Part shown: in pieces, positions 1 to 12,753 of the stretch | Layout of the letters: every line of letters begins with the position of its first letter | How positions within the stretch are numbered: the stretch's first letter is position 1 | Assembly (NCBI RefSeq): GCF_003265705.1 | Contig: NW_020312785.1 | Location: 132,799,354 to 132,863,353, forward strand | DNA from: Callorhinus ursinus | Taxonomy: Eukaryota; Chordata; Mammalia; Carnivora; Otariidae | Reading direction: 5' to 3' | Length of the DNA: 64,000 nucleotides | The notes under the pieces: model-generated | Told to the model about the DNA's origin: nothing | Database searches by the model: none | Seen by the model: only the letters and a program-made list of their open reading frames with translations | Made by a program: the position numbers and the translations under genes

Positions 1-2480
1 AAAACCCCCGACATCCAATTAAACAAAAAAGAAGGCAGTAAATGGAGGAATTGAGGAAGAGAAAAAGATATGACTTATTGAAGACAAATAGCAAAATGGC
101 AGAAGGCTTCCTTATCAGAAATCACTTTAAATGTAAACATAAGAAACTCTCCAATTTAACAGCAGAGATGTGCAGAATGAATTAAGAAATAATAACACGA
201 TACATCTATTTGCTGTCTACAAAAATTCACATTGAAGCCAAAGATACAAAGTGATTGCAAGTAAAAGGGTGGAAAAATATTGCATGTAAACTGAAAGAAA
301 GCTAGGGTGGCTATAATAATATCAAATAATATCAAACAAAATAGGGCTTAAGGCAAAAGTTATTATAAGGGACATATATAAAAAAGCCACAGCTAACAGC
401 ATATTCGATGGTAAAAGACTGAAAAATTTCCCCCTTAGATCAGGAACAAGACAAGGATGCTCACTCTTATCACTTCTATTTAACATTGTAATGGAAGTTC
501 TAGCCAGAACAATTAATCAAGAAAAAGATATAAAAGACATCTAAAGAAGAAAGGAGGACGTATAATTACCTCTCCTCATAGATGACATGATCTCATATAT
601 ATAAAATCCTAAAGAATTCACAAAAAAACTATTAAAACCAATAAATGAACTTGCAAAATTGCAGGAAATGAGACCAATACACACACAAAAAAACCAGTTG
701 TATTTTTATATGGTAGCAAAGGATAGTCCAAAAATGAAATTAAAATCAGAACAATTCTATTTACAGAACGTTAAAATTAATTAAATACTTAAGGATAAAT
801 TTAACCAAAGAGGCAAAATACTTGTACACTGAAAACCATAAAACATTGCTGAAATAAATTTAAGAGGATCTAAATAAATGGAAAGAAATTTCCTGTTCAC
901 AGATTGGAAGACTTAATATTGTTAAGATCGCAGTACTCACCAAATGATGTACAGATTTAATGTGATCCCTATAAATATCTCAATGGCTTTTTTTTTTTTA
1001 GGAAATGGGAAAAATCTGATCCTGAAATACACAGAATTGCAAGGAGCCCAAAATAGCCAAAACAATCTTGAGAAAAAGAACGAACGTGAAGGATTAACAT
1101 TTCCTGATGTCAAAATTTACTACAAAGCTATAGTGGTCTATGTGGTCCTAGTATAAAGATAGACATAGAGATCGATGGAATAGAATTGAGACCATAAATC
1201 AACCCATACATTTATGGCCAAGACTGATTTCTGACAAGGGTGATGGGACAATTCAATGGGGAAAGAACAGTCTCTTCAATAAAAAATGCTGAGAACTGGA
1301 TATCCATGTGCAAGGAATGAAATTGGATCTTTACCTAATACTATATATACAAAAATTAACTCAAAAATCAAAGAACTAAACATAAGAGCCAAAACATAAA
1401 ACTCTTAGATGAAAACATAGGAGTGACTCTTTATTACCCTGGATCTGGCAATGCAGTTTTAGATGTGACATCAGAAGCACAAGTAACAAAAGAAAAATAG
1501 ATATAGTGAACTCATCAAAATTAAACATTTTTGTGCAAAGGATATTATCAAGAAGAGTGAAAAGACAATCCACAAAATGGGAGAAAATACTTGCAAATCA
1601 TATTTCTAATGAGTCTAGTATCTAGAACATATAAAGAAATCCTACAATTCAGCAATAAACAGACAACCAGATTAAAAATGTGCAAGGGACTTGGACAGAC
1701 ATTTCTCCAAAGCAGATACACAAGTGGTCAACAAGCACATGAATAGATACTCAATGTCATTAGTCATTAGGGAAATGCAAATCAAAACCACAATGAGATA
1801 CCATTAAAAAAATTTAAGGGAAATTAGCAGGGGTGGCAATGTTGTGGAGGAATCGGAACACTCACACATTGCTGGTAGGAATGCAAATGGTGCTGCCTCT
1901 GTGTAAAGCAATTTGGTGGTTCCACAATAAGTTAAACAGAATTTCTATATCACCTAGAAATTCCACTCCTTAGAATATACCCAAAAGAATTAAAAATAGG
2001 TGTTCAAACAAAAACTTATATATCAATGTTCATAGCAGCACTATGCACAATAGGGGAAAGATGGAAACAACACAAATGTCCATCAGTGGATGAATGGATA
2101 AAGAAATTGTTCTATCCATACAGTAGAATATTATTCAGCCTTAAAAGAAATGAAGTATGAATGCATACTGCAACTGGATAAGCCTAGAAAACATGGAACC
2201 CAGGCACAAAACGCCACATATTATTTATAGAAGATATCAAGAATAGGCAAATTCATAGAGATGGAAAACAGATTTAGGATTTCCAGGGGCTAGGTTGAGC
2301 AGAGAATGAAGAGAGACTGCTTAATAGTAGGTACGGGGCTTCCTATTAGGGTGATACAAAATTCTGGAACCAGATAGTTATGATGATTGTATAAGTTCAT
2401 GAATGTACTTAGTGTCATTGAATTGTATACTTCAAAATGGTTAAAATGGTAAATTTTATGCTATGTGTATTTTACCACAC
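1..2480 (+). mobile_element. Old L1 (L1M-type), ORF2 remnant to 3' end, internally deleted
   Basis: The stretch at 215-390 resembles the ORF2 endonuclease region, but by 400 the sequence is already in the reverse transcriptase region (codons for LRSGTRQGC near 435-462). Roughly 1.5 kb of ORF2 is therefore missing. The catalytic FADD box is decayed to a form like IDD near 580. A 70-codon open stretch at 944-1156 matches the ORF2 segment reading like MYRFNVIPI and DVKIYYKAIV. The rest runs through the ORF2 C-terminus ('atgtccatcagtggatgaat', about 2078-2097) into a 3' UTR ending near 2480. Many stops and frameshifts make it a fossil. The element probably starts outside the window. Confidence 0.85.
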
Positions 2481-2650
2481 ACACAAAGAGTCAAATATGA
2501 AAAGGCACATTGAAAGAAGTGCCTGGATCCCATGCCTATCACCTCTACCTGATCCTCTACTTCTGGAGTGATCCTCTGACTCTCAGAGGTAAACAATTTA
2601 GGAGTTTATGGTTTATTTTTTGTTACATATTTATGAAATATAAAGAAATA

Positions 2651-2806
2651 CAAAGGGCACCCAGGTGGCTCAGGTCATGATCTCAGGGTGGTGAGATCAA
2701 GCCCTCTGTAGGGGTTTAAGATTCTCTCTCTCTCTCTCCCTCTGCCCTTTTCCCCACTCGTATGTGCGTGCTCTCTCTCTCTCTCAAAAAAAAAAAAAAG
2801 AAAGAA
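2651..2806 (+). mobile_element. CAN-type SINE, internally deleted
   Basis: The head 'gggcacccaggtggctcagg' is followed by 'tcatgatctcagggtggtga' and a (CT)n stretch, then an A-rich tail. The middle of the tRNA-related region is missing compared with the other copies here. Short duplications 'aaagaaata' lie at 2642-2650 and 2807-2815. Confidence 0.8.
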
Positions 2807-3054
2807 AAAGAAATAAAAATATATATTCTTATAGCTGTTTTATTCTCATAGGATCTAACATGCTATATATACTAATGTCTCCTTTGTGTGTGTGTGGTTT
2901 TTTTTTTTTGGTTAATGGTGTACCCTAGAGATCTTCCCAGATCAACACATAGAGGTGGTCTTTCTCTTTTACAACCACAGGTCCACTGCTATGAAAGCAC
3001 TCATTCTTCTGGAGATTCACTGAATATCCTAAAGCCTTTGAAAAGAATTATAAC

Positions 3055-3180
3055 TCTCTCGATGGACGTTAACTAACCCTAATCATTCTGCAATATGTAA
3101 GTGTATCAAATCAACACATTGTATACCTTACACTTATACAAAGTTATATGTCAATTATATCTCAGTAAATCTGGGGGGAG
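3055..3180 (+). mobile_element. L1 3'-end remnant
   Basis: 'gatggacgttaactaaccct' followed by 'cacattgtataccttacact' and 'atgtcaattatatctcagta' is the 3' terminus of an older L1 family. The same ending recurs at 55237-55350. It is severely 5' truncated and has no coding content. Confidence 0.55.
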
Positions 3181-4049
3181 AAAAGAGAAAAGTTTCATTA
3201 AACTTCCAATCTCAATAACCAGTTCTGCTTTCATTAAAAGCTCAAAGATCCAAATGACCCCCAAAGCAAAATCTCCTACCAGGATGTAAAAGCAAGATGG
3301 TGAATTTCCTTGTGCTCTTTCTCATCTCTGCATCTCTGATGGCCTTCTCCACACTACAGGAAATATTTGGGATTGGTAAGAGCTGTTGAGAGCTCAAACC
3401 ATGAGAGATTCTGCAAGCTATAAACCCTGACCATTGCCAATTTAGCATTTTCTCCATATGTGAAAGTGAGGAGGAAGACAGGGGCAAGCAACCCAACATT
3501 GCACCTACAGGCTTCACAATGTCCTATAGGATCCTCCAAAACCAATCTTTGACTGTGGTGTTCAAATGTATCCACAGTAAGGTGAATTAACCTTCATGGG
3601 ATCCTAAGTGTTTTAAAGAGCTTCTCTCTTGCAAGCATCAAAGGAAACCAGCAATTCTCAGCTGCTTCAGTAATTCGAATCAGAAGAGAAAGTGGTTAGT
3701 AACTTGTTGAAATAAACCCAATCCAACTCCAGATTTCAGCAACCAGAAAGAAATTATTTTCTTCACACATGCGTTTAACATGACAGGTGAACAGATGAAA
3801 GGGAAATGAGTTTGCACGAGGCACCATGGTTAGTCTTGATTATGATTCAGCAGATTCCTTGGTGTAGATTCTTTCCACCTGCAAGTTAAATTTCTGATAA
3901 CTTGGTATGACTGCCTCCTGGACTGAAGCAAAGACTGCTCTCCCTCTGCTGCCTAGCTTGTTATTCCTGCAAGAACAGGGCCCACTCCACCTCTTCATAG
4001 CCCATAATGCCATCTCATATTGACTTCCCTCCCCACATGCCATTACTTG
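3181..4049. other. No gene seen
   Basis: Unique-looking sequence. The overlapping open frames on the minus strand at 3242-3575 have no recognisable motif and look like chance. Confidence 0.5.
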
Positions 4050-4054
4050 CACTC

Positions 4055-4110
4055 AGCTGCGTCCACAGTGGCTGGCACATAGTAGGCACTCAATGAAGAT
4101 GTGTCAACTA
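4055..4110 (+). repeat. L2 3'-end fragment
   Basis: 'gtggctggcacatagtaggc' followed by 'actcaatgaa' is the typical L2 3' terminus. Confidence 0.5.
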
Positions 4111-4147
4111 CTACATTCTGCCTTTTAATTCTACGGGGTCTCCTGTA

Positions 4148-4704
4148 TCAGTCACGGTAGACATATAATACCCTGAACTTGTTGAAGGTCAGGTTCTCAT
4201 CCTGACTTCTGTTCTCCCAAGGCCAGCAACTCAAAAGACTGCCTGTCTCTCTGCAGAACCACCCAAAGCAAACCATGCAGTTGTGACATCTGCTGCCCAG
4301 AGTAGATGATCCCCGGCCAGAGGCAGCCATTGGGGAAGTAGATGCATGGCAGCACCTTTTCTCAGCTTTTCTTTTCCTCTGGCTGCCTTGGTCTGCAGCC
4401 CACTCAATCCCTCCACCGCCTGGGACCTGAACCCCTGCTCTCGCTTGACCTCCTCTGCCATGAGGTTGAAGAAGGCCCAGGGCAGGTCAAACTGGGAGCC
4501 AGGGGCAAAGACTGGGGGATCCAGCACAGTGGGTCCCACTTGTGTGAGCTCAGAGCTGAGGCTCCCTGTGCCTCTGCAGGCTCTGGAGCTGGGCCAGGGT
4601 GGCCTCATAGATATTCTTGGGTCCCTCTTGAAGGGAGGGACAGATCTCCAGGATATATAAGATACAGATATAGATATATTTGGGATACACACATATGGTA
4701 TCAC
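4148..4704 (-). other. GC-rich segment with open frames, unassigned
   Basis: This block is clearly richer in GC than its surroundings. On the minus strand one frame is open for 157 codons (4704-4231). Coding-looking pieces appear in different frames: KNIYEATLAQLQSLQRH upstream, FAPGSQFDLPWAFFNLMAEE in the middle and IYFPNGCLWPGIIYSG downstream, followed by a stop near 4196. That pattern could be a decayed retrocopy with frameshifts, but I do not recognise the parent protein and I see no poly(A) tail or duplications. It may equally be non-coding. Confidence 0.25.
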
Positions 4705-4874
4705 CTGGGCTTGTTAGTAGAATCAAACGAGAGGTAGTGGTTGAGTTCTACATTATTTTCTTAAATGGCTGGTTTTGAGTTACTACGCAAATGGTGGTTT
4801 TTCTATTAATGATGCTAATATATTGCTAACAAGATTCTAAATCAAAAAGAAAAACCAAAATAATCAATCAATCT

Positions 4875-5205
4875 AGATTGATTTTGAGGAATTGGCTCAC
4901 CTGACTGTGGTATCTGGCAAATTCCAAATCTGTAACAGGTCAGTTTGCTTGAAACTCAGGCGGGAGCTGATGCTATAGTCTTGAGGCAGACTATCTCCTT
5001 TTCTGGGAAATCTCAGATTTTGCCCTTAAGGCTTTCAACTGATTAGATAAAGCCCACCTACATTATTGATGGTTAATATCCTTTATTTAAGGTCAACTGA
5101 TTGTAGATATAAACCACATCTCCAAAATTACCTTCACATCAACACCTAGGTTAGCATTTGATTAATAACTATCTGTTGTAGCCTAATCAAACTGACACAC
5201 ACCTT
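4875..5205 (-). repeat. ERVL LTR fragment (MLT2-like)
   Basis: 'aggaattggctcacctgact', then 'actgattagataaagcccac' and a final 'cctaatcaaactgacacac' match, in reverse orientation, the MLT2-type LTR layout as I remember it. Only the LTR is present, without internal viral genes. Confidence 0.45.
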
Positions 5206-7154
5206 TAGCATCACACCTCCTCATCTGATTTATGAATATGCCAAAGGCCAGATCCACAGCTGCACTGAGGACTTAGTGTGTGCTCTACTGCCATTTACCT
5301 ACCTCAATTATCTCTGGCCCAAGTCCTCTCCTTCTTCTGGAGATGTCTATTATCTTTTAAAGTTCCAATCTGCTTTGATTCTTAATGCAGGCTAACCTTC
5401 TCTTCCTGGGCTATCCACAAATATCCTTCACCTGGTCCCTAGCTCCAACTACTAGGCTTGTGTATGGTAAGCTAAATGGTCTAGGATTTCATAGTTATCT
5501 TCTGTGCTATGGTCACCATGTACTGTCATGCAGGTTGTATAGTGCATAGGTCTGGACAGCGGGATTCACATCACTATGTGAATGGTAACCTCTGGAGTAA
5601 CACAGTGTATAGCTCTAAAGCCCTAAGCGGGAACCTGACTTCCTTCATTCCATTCATCCATCCATCATCCATCCATCCATTGCCCTGTCATCATTATTAC
5701 TTGCTTCAGTCATCTCTGGGGGAATCCACATTCAAAATTCCATTCATTTGAGAAGACCAAAGTGTGATGAGATCATCTGAGGTTGCAAATACCTGACAGC
5801 AAGTTTAAGCCCCCTCTGTCACTAACCCTTCAGATTTTCTCTGAAGGTAGATCTCGATAAGGCCTATAAGACAGATAATATGCCTGACAAAGTGTTTCAG
5901 AGTATTCATCAGAAGACAAAAATTTATGAAAACATGGTTCACAAATTTACCTATAGTTAATCTTGTCCTATTCTGCTCTTATTGCTAGGGATAAATTTTT
6001 ACTCTATTTCTCTGATAGGATTACTTGAAAACCAAATTTCTCCTAAACCACTACTCACAGTCTTTTTCTTTTTCCCCAGCTGTCCTTGGCCTCATTCATG
6101 CATTCAACAAAGGTGCCTTTTTCATGGGTCAGGTGCTGGCCTAGACCTTGGTCCTTTTTCTCTTGGAGTGTATAGTCTAATCTCCCATTCAAAACTGTGG
6201 GCGCTGTTCCCTTATTTCTAGTAAAGACATTTATTCAAAAATGACCGAAGACATCTGTAGTCTTTAGGATGAAAAGAGAATTATTTCTAGTTTTTTCAAT
6301 AAGATTTAAGTCATAGGGGCCCAGGTAGGGAAAAAAATTTAGGTCATAGATGCTCCATTATCAAATGGAGCACATAGAGGTATTATCTTTATAATAGATG
6401 CTGTACCTAGTGCATGCAAGTATGGTTGCCTTATGGAGAAATTAAAGTTCTGGTAGTATGACTATGCTAATAATATATATGAACTAAAGGAAAAAGAGAT
6501 GGATCTTAAAGATATCTATAAGTTTTATGCTTCCTTTCAGCATCAAGTTTATTATGTGGAAATTGATTTTGCCAATAAATTTACATATGTTATCTTTTGC
6601 CTGAGAATTTGGAAAACCACAAATCATCATCCATTTGGAGAAACCAGTTTGATGATTGCTATTGCCAAGAGCAAGGCTGAAGTTGGTTCATTAAGTTAGG
6701 CCATGTCTCCACCTAAAAATCTATTTACCGCCTTGTTCCAAGATAGTTTTAAGGACTCCTACAAAAATACATGGATTGTACCAAGATTAAAAAAGAGAAG
6801 TAGGTGAAAGGAAAAAAGCTCTCTTGCTTTTTTTCAAAAAATCAAAAGATAGCTTTATGAGTCTACAGCTTACAAATAACTTCCATTTTCTTGAACTTAT
6901 CTGCCAGAATGTTGTTTCTTGCAAGTTATCACTTACACAATTTCATTTTTCTAATATCCATATTTTCTCCACATTTTACATCTTTGAAATGGTAGCCCCT
7001 CTTACAAAAGATGGTGATCTAGCACCCTATAACTACAGCCATACCTCATTTGCTGATTATCTTATATATGCTTCAGTCATGTTTTCAATTGCTTCTCATG
7101 TCCATATTTTGTTTTTCTAGTTAGAACTGTAAGTTCTTTGAGGCAAAGAGAATT
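5206..7154. other. No gene seen; short CATC repeat
   Basis: Unique-looking AT-rich sequence. It contains a small degenerate (CATC)n tract at about 5663-5690. Around 6090-6190 there is a weak match to the ancient repeat described at 20195-20345. The longest open frame (6824-7120, 98 codons) is hydrophobic but without motif or start context. Confidence 0.5.
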
Positions 7155-7365
7155 CCTAGTAGGTGCCAAGCACTTTATACACACTATTTTATTCTGAATT
7201 CTTTCAAAAACTGTGATAGATTATTCTCATTTCACAAAGAAATTGAGGCCCAGGAAGGTAAATTTACTTGCCAAAGATCCTCTAGCCAGCTTAGTAGTGG
7301 AATCAGGATCTAAGCTCAAATATGTCTGACTCCAGTGTCCTTTCTCTTTCAACTGTGTCATCCTG
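7155..7365 (-). repeat. MIR SINE
   Basis: 'tcatttcacaaagaaattga' followed by 'ggcccaggaagg' and 'ttgccaaagatcctctagcc' is the MIR core in reverse orientation. It ends with the MIR-typical 'tctgactccagtgtcc'. Confidence 0.75.
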
Positions 7366-7601
7366 CATTGCTATCTCAAATTCATAGATCAGGCCTTGGT
7401 ATTGCTTGTGGATTCCCTATAAAGTTTCTTATTCTATGCACAGAGTAAGTGTGATAAATCAGATAGAATGATTTCTATCTCATGTCCTTTTTTAGAGCAA
7501 TCCAAATTGACATGTGAACAACTTTGATTTCTATTTCCTCTCTTTCATTTTTGTTCAACCTGTTTGGGATGCTCTGGGTATGTTGGAGCTGCCAGGAACA
7601 G

Positions 7602-7628
7602 AACAACAACAACAACAACAACAACAAA
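7602..7628. repeat. (AAC)n microsatellite
   Basis: About nine AAC units in a row. On the minus strand this becomes a leucine run in a meaningless open frame. Confidence 0.95.
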
Positions 7629-9015
7629 AGCAGAGAGCCTCTTGAAGAGCAAATCATGCCTTTTAACTCCCCCACTTTTTGTTGAAAGGGTCTTCTTGCT
7701 CAGCCCAGGGTTGTAGGAGTAACTCTCTGCAGGGAGGTGGGGGTGGGAGTCTGTGTGGTTTTGACAAGGGTGGGCTAGAATTTACCCTGGAAATCTTGAC
7801 TAAAATGTTTTTGTGGGTCCAGGGCACAGTTAGGTTCACACCTAGGAAACTCTCTGAGGGTAAAGCCACAGCTTGGTTAAATCGGGTGACTCACAAGTGT
7901 GAAGGTTCATATTTTAGCACCTGGCAATCAGGGGCAAAACTGAACCACTTAAAAATGAACACTGATGAACACAGAACCTCTGCAAGGGCTCCAGGCCATA
8001 GCATATATTAGAATCATAATTGCACCAAAGAACTGAATTACCTTGTAGCTCATCTTTGATTTACGTTAAACGAATATGAAGCGACCACTCTAGGCAGGTG
8101 AGCGAGGCTTTGAGTCCTGTCCAGGGGTCACGTTCTCTGCTTGAACACATTTGTTTGCAGGAGCCCCTTCTGAAAAGCAGCTTCATTATGGTATCTATTG
8201 GGTAGTGTTGGAACAGGGCAATTCCAAGGTCCTAAAAGCTGTAACACAGATTTTTTTAAAACTCCAAGCCTTAGGAAATTGCAGGGTAAGAAAAGACATC
8301 CATAGTTGTACAAGCACGTTTATAATTCAATTCCTCTTTGGTTTGAAAATTGCTCTTTAGTTTCTTCAGGAAACAATGCAATTGTGTGTGTGAGGGGACC
8401 AGGGGAGAGAAGGGGGCAAAGGTCCTACTGTGTCTTGGTGTTGAGCTCTACACAGCAATGTCACTGAGCAAAGAAGAAAGGGACCGCAGCCCACTTTGCT
8501 TCATTATTTCTCTGCTTGAGAGAATTTGCAGATTTCTCAGAGTTTTGTATAATTTTTAACATTCTTTTAATAATTTTTATAATATTCTTTTGGGGATTCT
8601 TCCAGGGCTAGCAATTTACAGAGATGATTGTAATAATGCAAATGGCAGTATTTTATGCAGGAGAAATGCTGGCGGTAGGTGTATACTTGTAGTTCATCTG
8701 ATTGCTCTGCCTCCTTTAGCCAGGTCTTTGGCCCTTTCAACTGGCTGATGCTTCATAGATTTTTTTTTTAAATAAGCTATTTTGATTTTTCACTTTTTAC
8801 AGCTCTTCAGAATTTTGTCTTTCCCCAGTTTGAGACACTTTTACAGTAAATACTGAAAGTTATACATAACTAAATGTTATGTATTAGTAATACAGATGTT
8901 GGGTGTCCACTTTATCAACTTCCAGACTCTATATAAGGTGGTGGAGGATATTGGTGCCTAGAATCAGAAATGAAAAAAATAGGAATTGGATCTACATTAA
9001 ACCTAACCATTTAGA
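7629..9015. other. No gene seen
   Basis: Unique-looking sequence. Open frames up to 110 codons (7679-8011) overlap on both strands without motifs. Confidence 0.5.
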
Positions 9016-9017
9016 CC

Positions 9018-9250
9018 TATTTCTTCCCACTGGACTTCTCTGTGAAGAGAATTGTGTCTTTGTCTACCATTGAATCCCCAGTTCCTCTCCATGCCTGGGA
9101 CATAGCAAAAACTATATAAATAACTGGTGCATGAATGAATGAATGAGTGAATGAAGCAAGGAAAGAACTGTGTCTGTCTATAGTACTTCCAGACCGTAGC
9201 ATAGAACCCGCTACCAGTATGTGCTCAGTAAATAATTATAGACTTGAATG
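9018..9250 (+). repeat. L2 3' end, apparently two copies in tandem
   Basis: 'attgaatccccagttcctct' followed by 'catgcctgggacatag' and a (GAAT)n end at 9129-9157 is the L2 3' terminus. Directly after it, 9159-9250 reads again as a weaker L2 3' end ('tgtgctcagtaaataatt'). Confidence 0.6.
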
Positions 9251-9684
9251 TCTTCCTGGAGCTTAAAAATCAAGTTGCTGTGCTTTGTGAAATTCAGCAA
9301 TTATTTATTATATGACTAAGTTGATTTTAGAGACTAGATAATATTTCAGGTTGGTGATTCCCAGATAGGGTAGGATCTGGCCTTGTTTACTCTATGAATG
9401 ACCCATGACAAGGTAATTCCTCTATAGGAGCTGCCACCTTGCCTAGCTTTGAAGGGGCTAACTCCTGACTTGTTTACTTTGACACTTCTACCTCCTTTTT
9501 TTATTGAAGTACTGTTGACTCTTATAACTCTTTCTTAAGTTTAAAAAATCAAATCCATCCTTGCTTTGTTAAGGCATGGGATGAGGTGGGAATGTCCATA
9601 TTATGAACCCATGTTATAGAAATTAGAATGTCTGGTAGTGCCTAGAACACATCCCCCTGGACACAGTGTAATAAACAGTGAGGG

Positions 9685-9830
9685 AAAATGGATTGGAAGT
9701 CTGAAGGCTCTAGTTTTGGCACCTGCTTTGCCAAAGACTAATCACTTGCTTAACTTCTCTGAGTCTTTTTCTCTTTGTCTGTAACAGGGACATGTTTTGA
9801 AGAAACAGTATCAAGGAAATCATGCCCAGA
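9685..9830 (+). repeat. MIR SINE fragment
   Basis: 'aatcacttgcttaacttctc' with 'tgagtctttttctctttg' and 'tctgtaacagggaca' follows the MIR core. Confidence 0.55.
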
Positions 9831-11335
9831 GTAGAAAAAAATTATGCTGGATGATACATGTATCTGTTTGAAAACATGCAAATACATGATGAATACCAAT
9901 TTGCTCATAAGTCAGTTCTTAAGAATGAATGTCTGATGCTTTGTTAGAGAATTTGGAAATTCAAATAGAAGTATTTCCCGTTCCATCTGTTAAAGGAACC
10001 TAAAGATGCAAAATAGACTTATTTGATGCATAAGAAAATTCTTTTTAAGTTCATGATTTGTTCTATTTTCCCCCATTACCTTCTTATTCCAGGCAAAATA
10101 TTTGCCAACTCAATCCTAGAGTTGTACAAGATTCCTTTGCCTCCTTATTCATCCAATATGTGGCACTTTAGTTAAAATACTTTCTCAATGTGCTATCAAA
10201 GAAATTCTAATCATTACACATCAACAGCCTACAGGAAACCACCATCTTGATGTTAGAGAAGAAACAGGAAGCACTGCTTATCTCTGGGTTGTAAAGATTT
10301 CTGAAGCACTTACCTACTCTGCTGGGTCCCTACTTTGCCACCAAAGCTGTGAAATCATTTGTGGCATTTCCCAAGACTTAATCTAGCTCATCATAATACC
10401 TCCAGGTTGGGAGAAATTTGCCAAAGAAAACATTCTCCCTGCAAAAGTTCACATACCAGGAAAAAAGGGTATATGTTTTCAATTTTGGAAAACATGCACA
10501 TAAACACACAAATACACACACACTGGGGAAGAAGATGGAAGGAGATGCATTGATAGCCATTGCTCTCTTTAGGGGGTGGGTACAGGACATATTTGCTTCT
10601 TTCTGCTTATCTGTGTTATCTAAATTATATCCAATAAACATATTACTTTTGTGATCAGAAAAGGTTATACAAAGAAAAATTATTGAAAACTACATTAAAT
10701 GAACCTTAGTCCTTTGCAGACATTCCGTATTGAAAATTATAGAATTTTGAGGGGAAGGGACTCATCTAGTCTAAATACCATAATTTAATGGAGAAACCAA
10801 GACTCAGAGAAGCAAAATGACTTACCTGCGATCTGGGGGTAGAGGTGTTCAGGGAGGTGGGGAGGTGGGCAAAGCTTGGATTAAAGCCTCAGGTAGGAGG
10901 TCTCTGAGCTACTGTTGCAGAGCACTTTAACACATATACTGTAGGGGCTCATTCTCCAGATTAAAAACTACTCTAAGATCTTCTCCAAGAGCTCATGGAA
11001 GGAAAGTGAAATTTTTTAAAAAAGATATGACCAAATGTCCTGTCTCACTTGACTTGAATATGTCCACTCATAAGGAAACAAATTTTGTCATCTCTGGCAA
11101 CAGGTGAGTTCAATCACACCACACTGAGTGGTCTGCTCTACAAGACAGATTCAAGGCCCAGCGACTGCCCTCTCCACCAATCTAAAACATGTACCAGCTA
11201 TTGAGAAATGCCTACACCCATAGAAAGAAGGGAGTCTGACAATGACTAGAAAAAAAGAAAACCAGATTTTGATGCTGGAAACAGGAGTCAAAACCAAAAC
11301 ACAATAATCTGCGGGAGAGGTTTTTTTTTTTTTTA
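9831..11335. other. No gene seen
   Basis: AT-rich unique sequence. A weak reverse MIR core ('aaaccaagactcagagaagc') lies at about 10780-10840. A small (CA)-rich stretch at 10500-10522 creates paired open frames on both strands that look accidental. Confidence 0.5.
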
Positions 11336-11339
11336 ATTC

Positions 11340-11475
11340 CATTTACTCCTTTCCAGGAGGAAACACACATTGAGAAGTGAAAATATTTGTCTAAGATGAT
11401 AGCCAGTAAATAGCATAGGCAAAATCTGAACCCAGCTTACCTCCTGCCAGACTAGTAGGCTTTCTAATCTTTCCA
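11340..11475 (-). repeat. MIR SINE fragment
   Basis: 'ccaggaggaaacacacattg' followed by 'aaatctgaacccagcttacc' matches reverse MIR with moderate decay. A T-run at 11321-11335 precedes it. Confidence 0.45.
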
Positions 11476-11639
11476 TAGCCATGAAACCCTATTTATTAGG
11501 AGGTATAATACCCACTGCATAAAATAGGTATAACTGAATATTAAATTGGAAGTTTTGGCCCAAGTACAAGATGATGTCACAGATTAACAGATGGAACTGT
11601 CAAAGTAGTCACTAACCTGTTAAGAGATTTGATGTGGGT

Positions 11640-12018
11640 ACTGTTGGTACCCCACCCAGGGCTCCTTTTCTGGGCTAGTGCACCCCTCCCCCAGCTGCTA
11701 TGAACATTGAGTCATAAAGGTTCACAGCTGCCTCCTTATCTGGAGAATTGTCCTCAGTTGAACCACCAGTGGGCCCCAACTCACCTGGGGGACAAGCCAT
11801 ACCTCATGATTGAGACACGGAAGTCCAAGGGAGATCTTAAGGTACAACTCATTTTGTACACCACCTTGTGGTACAACTCATGTCCCAGAGCTACCCGTGG
11901 GTCTGGTCAAAGCCTATTTCCAACTGAGATCACAACCTCGATTAGATTCTCCCCACTGCCCCATTTTGCTTCCCCCATTCCCTTTCTTCTGAAAATACTT
12001 CTTCAATAAATCACTTAA
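11640..12018 (+). repeat. Possible solitary LTR
   Basis: A segment richer in C than its surroundings, with 'ctgttggtaccccacccagg' near the start, ends with an AATAAA signal ('cttcaataaatcacttaaaa') as LTRs do. No family could be named and flanking duplications were not found. Confidence 0.25.
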
Positions 12019-12028
12019 AACAATCATG

Positions 12029-12225
12029 AGGGTTGCCAGATTTAGAGAAAACAAACACTCAACATACTCAGTTAAATTTGAACTTCAGGTAAACAGGGAA
12101 TAATATTTTAGCATAAGTGTGTCCCATGCAATATTTGGAACATACTTTTACCATAAAATTATCCATTGTTTATCAGAAATTCAAACTTAATTGGGCATCA
12201 TCTTGTATTTTATCTGGCAACCCTA
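12029..12225. mobile_element. Palindromic DNA-transposon MITE (MER53-like)
   Basis: Perfect 12-bp terminal inverted repeats 'agggttgccaga' (12029-12040) and 'tctggcaaccct' (12213-12224) enclose a palindrome-like body with 'gtgtcccatgcaatatttgg' at the centre. I recall this as the MER53 family. It is non-autonomous and encodes nothing. Confidence 0.75.
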
Positions 12226-12753
12226 GTTAGAATTCATATTTCAGACTCTATTTCTTGGGATCCTAACCCACAATAACATGTCATCTATATCAAATATACA
12301 AAAGTAACCAGTCATGGAAATTGGAAGCGTTGGGTAGGATTTCACTGCTCTTCCCTCTACCTTCCCACATACATAGGTGGAGGTGTGGTGTCCTATCCTC
12401 TAAACCCAAGTGAGATGGAGAAGGCCTTTAGCAGGACTATTAGGAGTTCTTCACACACTGCAGCCAGGGGCCACAGTGCAACACCTTACCCGAGATTTCT
12501 AAGCAGCCTGAGGCAGCAGGGTCATTCACTGGACACCGTTGGGAAACAACTACACTGCCCCTTGGTGGAATCAAGGAGTGTGAATTTCAGGGACCAGATG
12601 TGGAACTCCTGGGAGGAATTTGAAGCAGGGGTCATTTTTTAAAGGGACATGAACTAGAGTGTGGTCTGCTAGGGAAGGGGACCCCAGCAGGTTGTAAGGT
12701 GTACGGAGGGGGCTTCAGAAGCAACCAGCCAAAGGGAAAACATTGCTTAGGAT
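12226..12753. other. No gene seen
   Basis: Unique-looking sequence. The 85-codon open frame at 12385-12642 has no recognisable domain. Confidence 0.5.

Noticed and set aside
7475..7675. Minus frame with a leucine run resembling a signal peptide
   Set aside because: The leucines come from the (AAC)n microsatellite and the frame has no other support.
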